A stretch of 64,000 nt of DNA from Phaeosaccion multiseriatum (Eukaryota > Ochrophyta, other classes): assembly GCA_965112735.1 (NCBI GenBank), contig OZ218950.1, positions 1,178,001-1,242,000 on the forward strand, in the 5' to 3' direction. Below, one piece after another: positions 11,201 through 23,200 of the stretch (its first letter is position 1; the number at the start of each line of letters is the position of its first letter). The notes below the pieces were generated by a model. The model saw only the letters and a list, made by a program, of their open reading frames with translations, did no database searches and was not told the DNA's origin. A program made the position numbers and the translations under genes.

Positions 11201-14200
11201 GGGGAGGCATCAGGCCTGTTGGGGGTGAACGCTGCCTTGAGTGCGCCTAATGAGTACCACGCGACGTGCGTGCGTGCGTGCGTGCGTGCGTGAGAGGGGG
11301 AGAGAGGGAGGGAGGGAGAGAGGGAGGGAGGGGGGGAGGAAGGGAGAGGGGGGGTAGGAGGGTGGAAGGGAGGGAGGGTAGGAGGGAGTGAGGGAGGGAG
11401 GGAGGGAGGGAGGGAGGGGGGAGGGATGGAGGGATGGAGGGAGGGAGGGAGGGGGGGGGGGAGGGAGGGAGGGAAGGAGGGAGGGAGGTAGGGAGGGAGA
11501 GAGGAGGGATGGAGGGAGGGGGAGGGAGGGAGGGAGGGGGAGGGAGGGAGGAAAGGATGGAAGGAGGAGGGATGAAGGGAGGAAAGGAGGGAGGGAGGGA
11601 CGAGTGGAGGGCACGAATACGCTTTATTATGTCTCATCACATCATCATTTTTCTAGTTGAGACGTAAGAGAGACATCACAATGATGGTCCAACACGAATC
11701 CCCTCCTTTAACCCCCTTTGCTTCCTTCAACGTACCCAGCTCGATGGCGTCGCCCATGACCGTTCCCGTGGCGTGAGCCTCAACGTAGCCCACTTCTCTC
11801 CCCTCGCACGCTGCCTGCCGCAGGGCGCTCCTCGCCAAGCTCTCTTGGGCGGCTCCCTTCGCGGCAGACAGAGAACTGCTGACGCCGCTGTGGCTGACAG
11901 CCGCTGCCTTGATGACGGCAAGGATATTGTCTCCGTCCTTGATGGCGTCCGGCAGGTACTTCAGCACGACGGCCCCGCTGCCCTCACTGCGCACGTAGCC
12001 GTCCCCGGCCGCGTCAAAGGATTTGCAGTACCTGGAGCAGGAGACGGGACACAGAAAGTAGAGTGGGGGGGGGGTGGATCAGTGTCCAAGCAAGGGACCA
12101 GAGAGAAGAGAAAGGGTGCTTTGGAAGGAAGAACATAGATGCAGCAACAGCTGCAGGAGCAAACTCACCCTTCCTTCGACAGAAGTCCTGCACTGGCCAG
12201 GGCGCCAAAGCCTTGGTCGTGGAGCAGCAGGTTGACCCCGCCAACGACGGCAGAGCTGCACTGCCTCAGTTTCAGACTGTTGCACGCGTTGCTAAGGGCC
12301 ACTAGGGCCGACGAACATGCTGCGTCTATGCTTTCGCATGGACCTACAAGGCCGAGTGTGTGCGAAATGCGGCCAGCGAAACATGCTCTGCTTGCCCCTA
12401 CCGACGTGTAGGCGCTGAGAGAAACACCATCCGCGCTCTCACGCAGCAAAGCCGGCCAGTCACTCCCTGCAGCGCCCACAAACACGCCAACTCGGTGACC
12501 TTCAAGCCTGCGTCGGCCCTCGTAGCCGGCTCTGTGCAGAGCCTCGTACGCCACTTCGAGCATGATGCGCTGGTTGGGATCTTGGGCCTCCGCCTCGGCG
12601 GTGGACATGCCGAAGAATGCGTTGTCGAACACTTCAACACCGTCGATGAAGCCACCTGCTCGCATGACGGGGAGAGGAGGAGCGTTCAAAATGGGGTGAG
12701 TGGGGCACAGAGACGGGCAAAGAAGCGCCCAGCAGCAAAGCTGTTCATGCCCTTCAAGACTAACATTTGCAAGCCTCGTGGACACAGGGTAAAAACGCAC
12801 CTCTCACTCCTGTTCCCAAGCCTCGCTCAAGGGGTGCATCGGTGACGCAGTCCTCTTTATTGCACAGCTTCGCCCAGAGCTCTTCCGGGCTGTTGCAGCC
12901 ACCGGGGAACCGACAGGCCATCCCAAGGACTGCAATATCGCCGCTGCTGCCGTCATAAGAAGGTACCCCAGGAATGGAGCGAGGCAGTCCGTCAATGCCA
13001 GGAAGTGTGTCCTCCCTGCTCGCACACAAGCGAGACACACCCCTCGCGGTGGGTGTGTGGAACATCTCTGCCACCTGGAGCGCCTAAGTACAGCAACGAG
13101 TAAAGAGATCCGACGGTCAACGACTACATTAGCAAACCATTTGGAACCACCGGCCACACCAGAAAGACAGCCCTCCGTCCCACTCACCTCGAAGCCTGGC
13201 ACCTCTACGCGGATGCGCGCTGTGACACTTACAGCGTCAAGCGAAGTGCCTCCCTCGGCGAACAAGTCGTCGCTGGCTCGCAGACCCGGCCGCCCAATGG
13301 CCTCTCGCATAATGCCGAGCACTTGACGGGTGGTGCCGTCCATAGGTGCGTCATCGCTGACGCTTAGGCTCCGTTGCTGGCCAGGGCCATGGTGACGTGC
13401 AGCTCGAATGGCTCTGAGAACCTCTTTCACGTCTCGCTTCCCGCTGCTCGTCATCGGTAGAGCCTCCATAGCCACAGCCGTGCTCGGCACCATGTATGCC
13501 GGTAGCAGCTTGCTCACTCCTTGCAGAACCATCTCAACGTCGGCACTAGGAGGTGTCAGAGCCGCCACAACCGTCTCGCGCTCGCTGTCCACGGCTGCCA
13601 CAGCACTCCTCACACCCTCTTGATGGAGCAGCGCAGCCTCCACCTCGCCCAGCTCAATGCGATAGCCGCGCACCTTCACTTGAGAGTCTCGGCGACCCCT
13701 AAACACCAGCGATCCGTCTGCCAGCTGCCGCACCAAGTCACCCTGTCCGAAGGTGTTAAGTTTGAGACGCGTCAGATCAGAACAGTGCCACAGGGCAGCA
13801 GAGAAAACCACCTCGGCCCCCCCCCCCCCCCGTTGCATTCTCTGCTGTTCACTGCATGACATGCCAAAAGCAAGCCAAATGTACACACAACACACGCACA
13901 CACACAAAGCCGCACACCCATGGGCAACCTTTTCCACTTACCGTACGATACACTCTGCGCTGGTCCCCCAAGAAGGGTGCGGGGATGAAGGCCTTTGACG
14001 TGAGCTCTGGGCGCTTCAAGTACCCACGGGCCAGCTGTCTCCCCCCAATGCACAGCTCGCCCTCCACGCCCTGAGGCACCAGCTGCAGACGCTTGTCCAC
14101 CACATACACTTGCACGCCGGCTCGAGGCTTACCGATGACGAACCCACTCGACGTGGCACCCGGACTGTACGCATGTGTGGTCGCGAAAACCGTCGCCTCT

Positions 14201-17200
14201 GTTGGGCCGTAGCTATTCACAAGGCGCACATGGTGCCGCCACATGTCCACTTGGCCTTCCTTGATCGGCTCCCCAGCCAATGCGATGGACCGTAGGGTGG
14301 CCTCCTTAGCTCCAGTGGTGATGTCTTGCGGTCGAAGCAGCGACAGCAGTGACGGGGTGCAGTACATGTCTGTTACCCTCAAAGACCGTATCAGCTCCGG
14401 CAGGTCGTTCAGCATGGAGCCCTTCTCTGCCAAGCAAAGCGTCGCCCCACACGACAACGGCCCGAACAGCGACGCCACAGACACATCAAATGTCAAAGCA
14501 GCACTCAGGAGCACACGAGAAGATGCCGTTATCGTCAGCTCCTCTTCGAAGAGAGTCGCCATGAAGCTGGCCGTGCTTCCATGCTCAATCATCACGCCCT
14601 TTGGCCGGCCGGTACTACCGGACGTGTGAATCACATACGCCATGTTCTCGCCCACCGCGTGGCACACAGGCTCCGCGGTACTCTCCACTTGCATCACAGC
14701 CACCACGTCCACACAGCTCACGTCTCCGACACGCCGCGCTAAGCTGGCATCGGCGGTTGCCAGCACCTCAGACTCGCCTGCTGCCTTTGCCGTCGTCAGA
14801 ACGACGCTCAGCCCGGCGTCTTGTGCGATCATCGACAGCCTATCGTCGGGATGCTCGGGGTCCAGAGGCACGTACGCCGCCCCGGCCTTGAGCACGCCCA
14901 GCACTGCCACAACCGCCTCCACGCAGTCCCCAGCAATCAGCACCCCCACCAGGCACTCCGGCCCCACGCCCCTCCCCTGCAGCATGCATGCCACCGCATT
15001 CGCATGCCCATTCAGCTCCCCGTAGCTCATCACCCGACCCGTCTCATGCTCGTGCAGGGCCTCCTGCTCCGGACTGCGACAGGCCATCTCTTCGAAAGCC
15101 GCGTGCAGGAGGGGCGGTGGTGGCGATGCTTCCTCTGCACCTCCCTCCGTGTCTCCATTGGCATCCCCCGCCACCAGTGCAGCGCCGCTCAACGTATCCA
15201 CCACCTTCACACGGTCCTCGTGTGCCAAGAGATTCAGCTTCCACACGCTCTCGCCCGGCCTGCCCACTGCACTCTCCAGCAGCGCCAGGAAGCTCCGCGC
15301 CAGGGTCTCCACTGTGGCCTGGTCGAGCACCGCCGTATTGTAGCACAGGCTGCCGTGCATGTCCGATGCACTGTCCGTGCTGCGCACAAGGCATAGCTCG
15401 ATGTCAGCCGTATTCTTCCAAGTATCCACACCCGCCTCCTGCAGTACAAAGAAAGCCTGCAGCGCATTACCACGACCATCTCTGCCCAGCTGGGCCCGCT
15501 CCACCACCTTGTGGAACGGTGCCTCGGCATGCTTCATGGCACCCAGATACGCGACCTGTACGCGAAGAAGCACCTCCCGAAAGCTGGGGCTTCCTCCCAG
15601 GCCCAGACGGAACGCGAGGGTGTTGACGAAGCATCCCATCACGCCCTCCAAGCCTTGCGCCACGTCTCTTCCGAAGTGCGCAGTGCCCACCACCACATCC
15701 TCCGCTCCGCACACACGAGCCAGCAGCACTTGGAACGCGCCCATGAGCCCCACAAACAGCGTGGCGGAGCTATCCGCGCACAGTTTACTCAACTTGACCA
15801 GCATTCCATTGGGTAGGACCAAGTCCACCCTCCCGCTTCCTCCCACACGGATATCTTCACGCACCATTTCTCCACTGAGGCTCATTTGGTCATGTCGCTG
15901 ACGGAGAGGCAGCTGCAGTGGACTGGTACCAGCCAGTTGACCCTGCCAGTATTCAAGCAGCTCCTCAATACGGCCTTCGCCGTCCAGCCGAGCTCGTTGC
16001 CACCTGGAGTAGTCCGCGAAGCTGAAGGGCAGAGCCGGTAGGTCTTGTGCGATTCCTCTCCCGGCCATGGCAGCCGCGCATGTGGCCTTGAACTCGCCCT
16101 GGAAGAGCAAGTAGGATGCACCATCAAAGATGCAATGATGGAAAGTAGATACTGCGGCATACTGCTCCTCTAGTCCGCTCTGCTGCGGGAGGTGTACGAC
16201 CAACGTACGCCATAGAGGCTGGCTCCGCTCCAAATCGAATGGCCGAGCGATATCGGCCTCGATCAGGCTCCGAGCGGCCCCAACACTGGTGGCCACGGCA
16301 GAGGAGAGACCAGCTGACACCACCGCGGCTGCCGTAGTTCCAAGCTGTACCTGCCTCAGAGAGCCCTGCTTTGTCCACTCAAGCGACGTCCGGAGCACAT
16401 CATGTCGCTCCACTATGCTGCCTAACACTTGTGCTATCATGTCCACAATTTCAGCGGATGTTCGTCCGGAGATCAGCGAGATTGGCAGCGGCAGCACAAG
16501 TGGGAGATTGTACGCGCTCTGCCCGCCAGGGGAAGTCGTCCGCAGTGCTATGTCTGAAAAGTACATGTGTTCCTGCTGGTAAGCCGCGGGGGCGTCAGCA
16601 TCCAAGGAGAAGTAGTGCGAAAGACCTGTTGCTTGATCATCAGGCTCACTCAGATGCCCCGAGTCCGCTCCCAGCACTTCCTCTTGGATCCATGCAGCCA
16701 TTGCAGACACCGATGGATACGTAAACAAGGCGCCGCTCGACATGGTGACACCACACCAGGCCTCGACTCGCTTGCCAAACTCCACGGAACCCATCGAATC
16801 GAGCCCGGCTTCCATCAAGGGCATCGTTGCTGTAATGGTCACGTCATCGCCAACACACTCGACTGCCATACCCGTCAGGACATGCTCGATCCTCTCCCGC
16901 CGTGCTGACTCCGGCAAGTGCAGGAGCTCCTCCCGCACCTCGGCATTAACCTTTGCCGCCTCACCACTTTCTCCGCGGTCCGTCAACTGCCCGAGAAAAT
17001 CGCTGTGCACAGGGGCCAAGCTCGCTCGGAATCTGGACCACCTCATGGCCGGCATGACGGCCACCTCCTGCACGTTGGCTTGCGATTGACTTGCAAGGAC
17101 GGCATCCAGAGTCTTCATACCTAGCGCCGATGAGATCAGGCCCACTCCGGCCATCTCCGCAGCTTTGGACACCATTTCAAGCCGCACCGCCATACCCACG

Positions 17201-20200
17201 TCGCCCCATGGGCCCCACTGAATGTTGGAAGCAGGAAGGCCAAGCTGGCGTCGGCGGTACCGCATCAGCCCGTCCAAAGCAGCATTGGCCCCCGCGTAGG
17301 CGCTCTGATTGGACAAGCCAAGCAAAGCGGAGGTCGATGAGTACGAGGCGAAGAAGTCGATCTCCTCCCTGCCGCTCGCCGCCCACTCGAGGCACAGCGC
17401 GTGGAGATTCCAACCTCCCTGGATCTTGGCGGCAAAGACATTTCGCACGTTCTCTTCCGTCTCGCCCGACAACATTCCCTTTGCGCCAGTCACCCCCGCT
17501 GCGTGAATCACACCCCGAATGTGAGGCAGCCCCACCAAGGCCGTTGCTACAGCATCTCGAAGCTGGCCCATATCGGACACATCGCAGGCCACGGCCACAG
17601 CGGTGACACTCTCCATGCTCTGCAGGGCCTGCCACAGCTCTGAAGCTTCCTCTGTCGCCCGGCCGCTTCGAGAAAGGAGGAGCAGGTGTCGAGCACCCTG
17701 GGAGACCAAGTGATTCGCCGTCGCCAGACCCAGCCCCCCCAGACCACCGCTGATCAGGTAGGTCCCATCCTCCCTGCACGTGAAGCGATCGACTCCTGCC
17801 GGCGTCAGATGGAGTGTGCTGGGCACCAGCCTCGGAGCGAGGATCTCACACCCTCGAACCAGCAGGTCCACGCCTCGGCCGCCGTCGCGGGCTCCTGCAG
17901 CCAGCGTCACAGCCTGGGAGATAGCTTGGGCTTCCATCTTCTCTACTCTAGGTCGTGCATCCTCAAACTGTGGATACATGGCATACTCAAGGTCGATGTG
18001 GTTCACATCGAGGTCGCCCCGCTCCAGGCGTACGCTTCTCACCAGTCCCACTGCCCAGCTGTCCTGCCAACCAGCACCGCTGTACACTCCCGTTGTCACC
18101 ACCGTGATCGGCATCACTGCCGCGTCCCCGTCTAAGCTCTGTACAGTTTGCACAAAGTGGATTGCCCCATCGGTAGCAGAGCCCGTTGCTGACGTCAAGT
18201 AGAAGAGATGGGCCCCACGTGGCTGCGCGTCCGAGCCGAGCGCCTCCACCATGTGCACCTCCACACCACTTGCTGTCGCCGCGCTTCGGACAGCTTCCAA
18301 GGCTCTGTGGTTGTTCGATGCGTGCTGCCCTTCGGCTGCCTCGGGAATCACGACGAGCCACGGAAGGCTGTCGGGCGCAGAAGCCTGCTGCGAAGCCGTG
18401 GGCACCTCCACCGCCTCCCACTCAACAACATAGAGCGGGCCCTGCTCAGCTTCACTCTGCGGCTGAGGTGCTGCTGTGGCTCGCGCTGTGTACCAAGGAA
18501 AGGCTTTGCGCGTTGGGAACAGGATATGCTCCTTGCCCTTACTCTCTGGCTGCTGCACTGTGCTCAGAGCAAATCGAAACGAATCCTCAGAGTTCTGCCC
18601 TCGTGTGAGGGAGGAGATCCACGCCAGCCCCTCGCGACGCTCGCACATGGCTCCCATGCTGCTCAGCACAGGGTTGGGGCCCACCTCAACGATGCTCAGG
18701 TCAGCCCCCCTCCCGTCTCCCATCCAGTGCTGCACCAGCGTGTGGATGCCTTCTGCGAACAGCACTGGCGACAGCATGTGTTGCACCCAATACGTCGCCT
18801 GCGTCACCTCCTCCTCTCTTACCACCTCACCCGTCACGTTGGACACCAGGGGAATGCGTGGGGCGCTGAATGACACCTGCCTCAGAACCTCCTCCAGCGC
18901 ACCTACAGCGGGCTCCATCAGAGGAGAGTGGAAGGCGTGCGATACCTCCAGGGCCTTGCAGCCCACCCCATCTGCCGTCAGCCTCTCCACCACCTTGTCC
19001 ACACCGCTGCGCGCTCCAGAGATCACGCTCGCGCTCGGTCCATTCGACGACGCCAGCACCACCTCGCCTGCCCCCCCCGCAGCGTCGATACTTGCCAAAG
19101 TCGCCTCCTTGCCTGCCCTCACTGCGAACATCACTCCCTTGCCCTCGGGGCAGGCCTGCATGGCGGTTCCTCTCTTGGCGGACAGCATCAGTCCATCCTC
19201 CAGCGACATGACGCCGGCCACGCACGCCGCCACTACCTCGCCCAGGCTGTGGCCCATCACCATGGACGGCTCCACGCCCTCCGACTTCCACAGCTCACAC
19301 AGGGCGTACTCCAGCACAAACAGGCACGGCTGGCAGTAGCGTGTCTCCTTCAGCAGCGCTTGTGCAGTCTCCTCCTCCTCCTCCTCGTCCTCAGCGGCGG
19401 TAGGGTACATGAGCTCCACCACAGACTTGTCCAGCCAGTCCCGCTCCATGAGCAGCCTGCTGCACCGCTGCACGCACTCGCGGAACACGCCCTCCTTCTC
19501 GTACAGCTCCCTGCCCATGCCCACGTACTGCGAACCCTGTCCTGTGAACAAGAACGTCACCGGCGAACTTTTCTTGCCTCGCTGCCCATCCAGCTGCAGC
19601 AAGGCTCGGCTCTCGCTCTCCCCTACCATCGTCGGTCCGAAGCTGCTGAGCACCGCATGGACGCTGGCTCCTCCCGCGCCGAAGGAGCTGACAGCAGCCG
19701 TGCGCCTCTCCCCGTCCCTGGCACTTAGTGGCACCATCGTAGACGGCAAAGTCACCGGAAAGCCATCCAAACGAAGCTCCGGATTGAGCTTCCTCATGTG
19801 GAGATTTGGCGGAGCAGATCCATGCTGAAGGACCAGCAGAGCTTTGATGAGGCCAGCAATTCCGGACGCACCCTCTAGATGCCCGATATTGGTCTTCACC
19901 GCCCCAACCACAAGGGGCCGAGCTTCCTCGCGGCCATGGCCATACACGGCCCTCAAAGCACTCATCTCGATGGGGTCGCCGAGAGAAGTCCCGGTGCCGT
20001 GTGCCTCCACGTAATCAATCTCCAGACCGCTCAAGCCGGCCTCCGCCAGTGCCTGCTCCATCAGACGCTGCTGAGCAGAAGGGCTCGGGGCAGTGTAGCG
20101 CAAACTTCTCCCGTTGTGGTTCGCAGCGCAGCCATTGACGACTGCGAGGATGTGGTCGCCAGCGGTCTGTGCATCGCCCAGTCGCTTCAGTACCACGGCG

Positions 20201-23200
20201 CCACAGCCATCACCTCGGACGTAACCGTTGGCCGCAGCGTCGAACGTCTTGCAGCGCCTGACCATGAGGAATTGTGGGTTTGCAAAAGTGAAGAACAGAG
20301 AAGTGGTAATCACATCAGCAACAGGGGCCTTTCAAACAATCTTGGGGCCTTTTGATATGGCTCTCATCGCGCCCCCAAGAACAAGCTTCCACCCACACAA
20401 AAGAGACACGCACTTACCAGTCAAGACTCAGGAAACCTCCTTCGGCGAGGGTCTCGAACGCCTGTGTACCCAGCAGCAAGTTGACGCCTCCCACTAAGGC
20501 GATGTCACACTTCCCCAGCCGCAAGCTGCTGCAGGCCCCTTCCAGTGCCACCAAAGACGACGAGCACGCCGTGTCGACACTCATGCTCGGCCCTCCGAGG
20601 CCCAACACGTAAGACATCCGATTTGCCGGACTCGCATTGGACATGCCCATGACGGAGTACGCACCCTTGTTCGCATCGTCTACCACTGAGCCCCACTCGC
20701 TGCCGGACATACCCACGAACACACCGGTGTTGCTGCCATGTAGTGTATCCTTGCGGTATCCCGCCCTGTGCAGCGCCTCGTACCCCACCTCCAGCATGAC
20801 GCGCTGATGCGGGTCCATGGCACCCGCCTCGGCCGCAGAAATGCCGAAGAAGGTGTTGTCAAAAGCCTCCACTCCATCAATGAAGCCCCCATGCCACTGC
20901 TTCTGACCCTCATCGGCCCAGCGACCAACAGGGCTGGCTCCAATACAGTCTGTCCCTGCACAGAGCATAGCCCAGAAGTCCTCGGGGTTCTTAACCCCTC
21001 CCGGGAAGCGACAGGCGATCCCGACGACGGCCAGCGGCGCCCTTGAGTCAGTGGGGTGCGCTTCAGCAGCGATCGCCGCAGAGCGACTGCTAGAGGGTCC
21101 CTCTACCTCGCCAAGCATCTCCGCTTCGATCCATACTGCCAGCGCCGCTACCGTGGGATATGCGAAGAGCACATCAGGGGTCACTATAACTCCGAAGCGA
21201 TCCTGCAGCTGGCCGCGCAGCTCCCCTGTTGACAAAGAGTCAAGACCTGCTTCCATCAAAGGACTGTTCTCGTCCAGCTCTTCGGCACCCTCCTCAAGGA
21301 GGTCCTTGGCGATATCAAGCACCGCCAATCGCACTGATTGCTGTCGCTCGCCAGGGGGCAGTCTCAAGAGCGCCTCGCGCACTTCATTGTTGATGTCAGT
21401 GTTGCTGGACGCGCCTGCTGCTGTTGAGACAAGCCCTGACAGCAGGAACGAGCCGCGGGACGCACCCAAGCTGTCTGCAAACTTGCCCCAGTCCATGCCA
21501 GGCAGAACGGCCACATCGCCCAAATACGCTGACGACATCGCAGCGGCATCTAAGGCAGCCATGCCCAGCTCAGCTGACACCGTGCCCACACCAGCCAGCT
21601 CCAACTGCTTTTGAACGATATCGAGCTGGGCGGCCATACCAACGTCAGCCCACGGCCCCCACTGCAATGACGTCCCTGCGAGCCCGAGCTGTCGCCTGTG
21701 CCGCATCAGCCCGTCCACAGCCGTGTTCGCCGCAGCGTAGTTGGCCTGTCCAGCGTTACCCAGTACTCCGGCCATGGATGTGAAGCAAAAGAAGAAGTCA
21801 AGGCCAGGAGCGCGCCCCTCCTCCTTCGCCCAAGCCAACGAAAGCTCGTGCAAGTTTATCGCCCCCTGCACCTTCGGTCGGAACACGTTCGTCACGCTCT
21901 CCGGCGTTTGCTCTCCGAGCAGCTTATCATCCAGCACCCCGGCAGCATGCACCACGCCGCGCACAGGGGGCAGCAGGGGCAGCACGCCCCCCAGGCAAGT
22001 CCGAAGTGCCTCAGCATCAGCAACATCACAAGTAGGAGTATGGATCAGCTCCACCGTGTTCCGAAGCTGCTGCAACTGCTCTGTCATGCTCTCAGCGACC
22101 TTCCCACTCCTCGACAGCAGCACAAGGTGACGAGCGCCCCTCGACGCGAGGTGCTGGGCCGTCACGAGGCCGAGAGCCCCCAGTCCGCCGCTGATGACGT
22201 ACGTGCCGTCGGACACCACTGGCACACCGTACGAGGGGTTGGTCAGCACCACCTTGCCGATATGCTTCGCTTGGCTCATGAGTGCCATGGCCTTCTGAGT
22301 GTCCTCCCTCATGTCAAAGGGTATGGTCGGTAAGGGCTTCACATTGCCAGACATGCAGTCTTCAGCAAGACGCTGCAGCTCGTCGCTTATCCAGCCCGGC
22401 TCACCCGCCGAAAAGTCGAAATTGATAATGGTGTCCACAGCGACGAGGTTGTACCTTACATCGGGCCGGGCGGTGTGCATCTGCTCGTGACTCCATACAC
22501 CTCTCTTCCCAATCTCGACGAATCTGCCTCCCTCTGTCAGCATGTCCAATGAGAAGGGAATGTAATCCTCGCTCAGTGAGTTGAGCACCACATCCACCTT
22601 CATCTCACCCATGGACTGCTTGAATGCCTCTGCGTCTCTTGATGACGCAATGTGCTCCACTCCCAAGCTCCGGAGGAAGTCATGCTTAACAGCAGCACCG
22701 GCAGTGGCGTACACATCTGCGCCGACCCGCTGAGCATACTGCACGGCGGCAAGGCCCACACCGCCCGATGCGGCGTGAATCAACACCTTCTCTCCAGCCT
22801 TGAGGTCGTGGAAGGCCTTCGCTACCGTCAAGCACACGGTGGGAAGTGCAGCGGCCTGCTCGAAGCTCAGCACGGCCGGCATCACGGCCAGACACACATC
22901 ACTCGTCGTCACATGACTGCGCAGACATCCCGCATCCCCAAAGCCAAACACTGAGTCGCCGACACGGAAGCGCGAGCTTCCTCCCACACTGATCACCTCG
23001 CCGGCAAACTCGGAGCAAGGATCTCCAGGGTCGCCAGGGTACATGTCCAGCACATTCAGCACGTCCCGGAAGTTAAGGCCAACGGCCCTTACGGCCACCT
23101 CCACGGAGCTGTCATCAAGGGGCTGATGTTTGCCATTGTTCACATCATCACGAAGGGCGAAAGCGTTGGCAATGCTGCCTCTTGCCTTCAAGTCAAGCAC

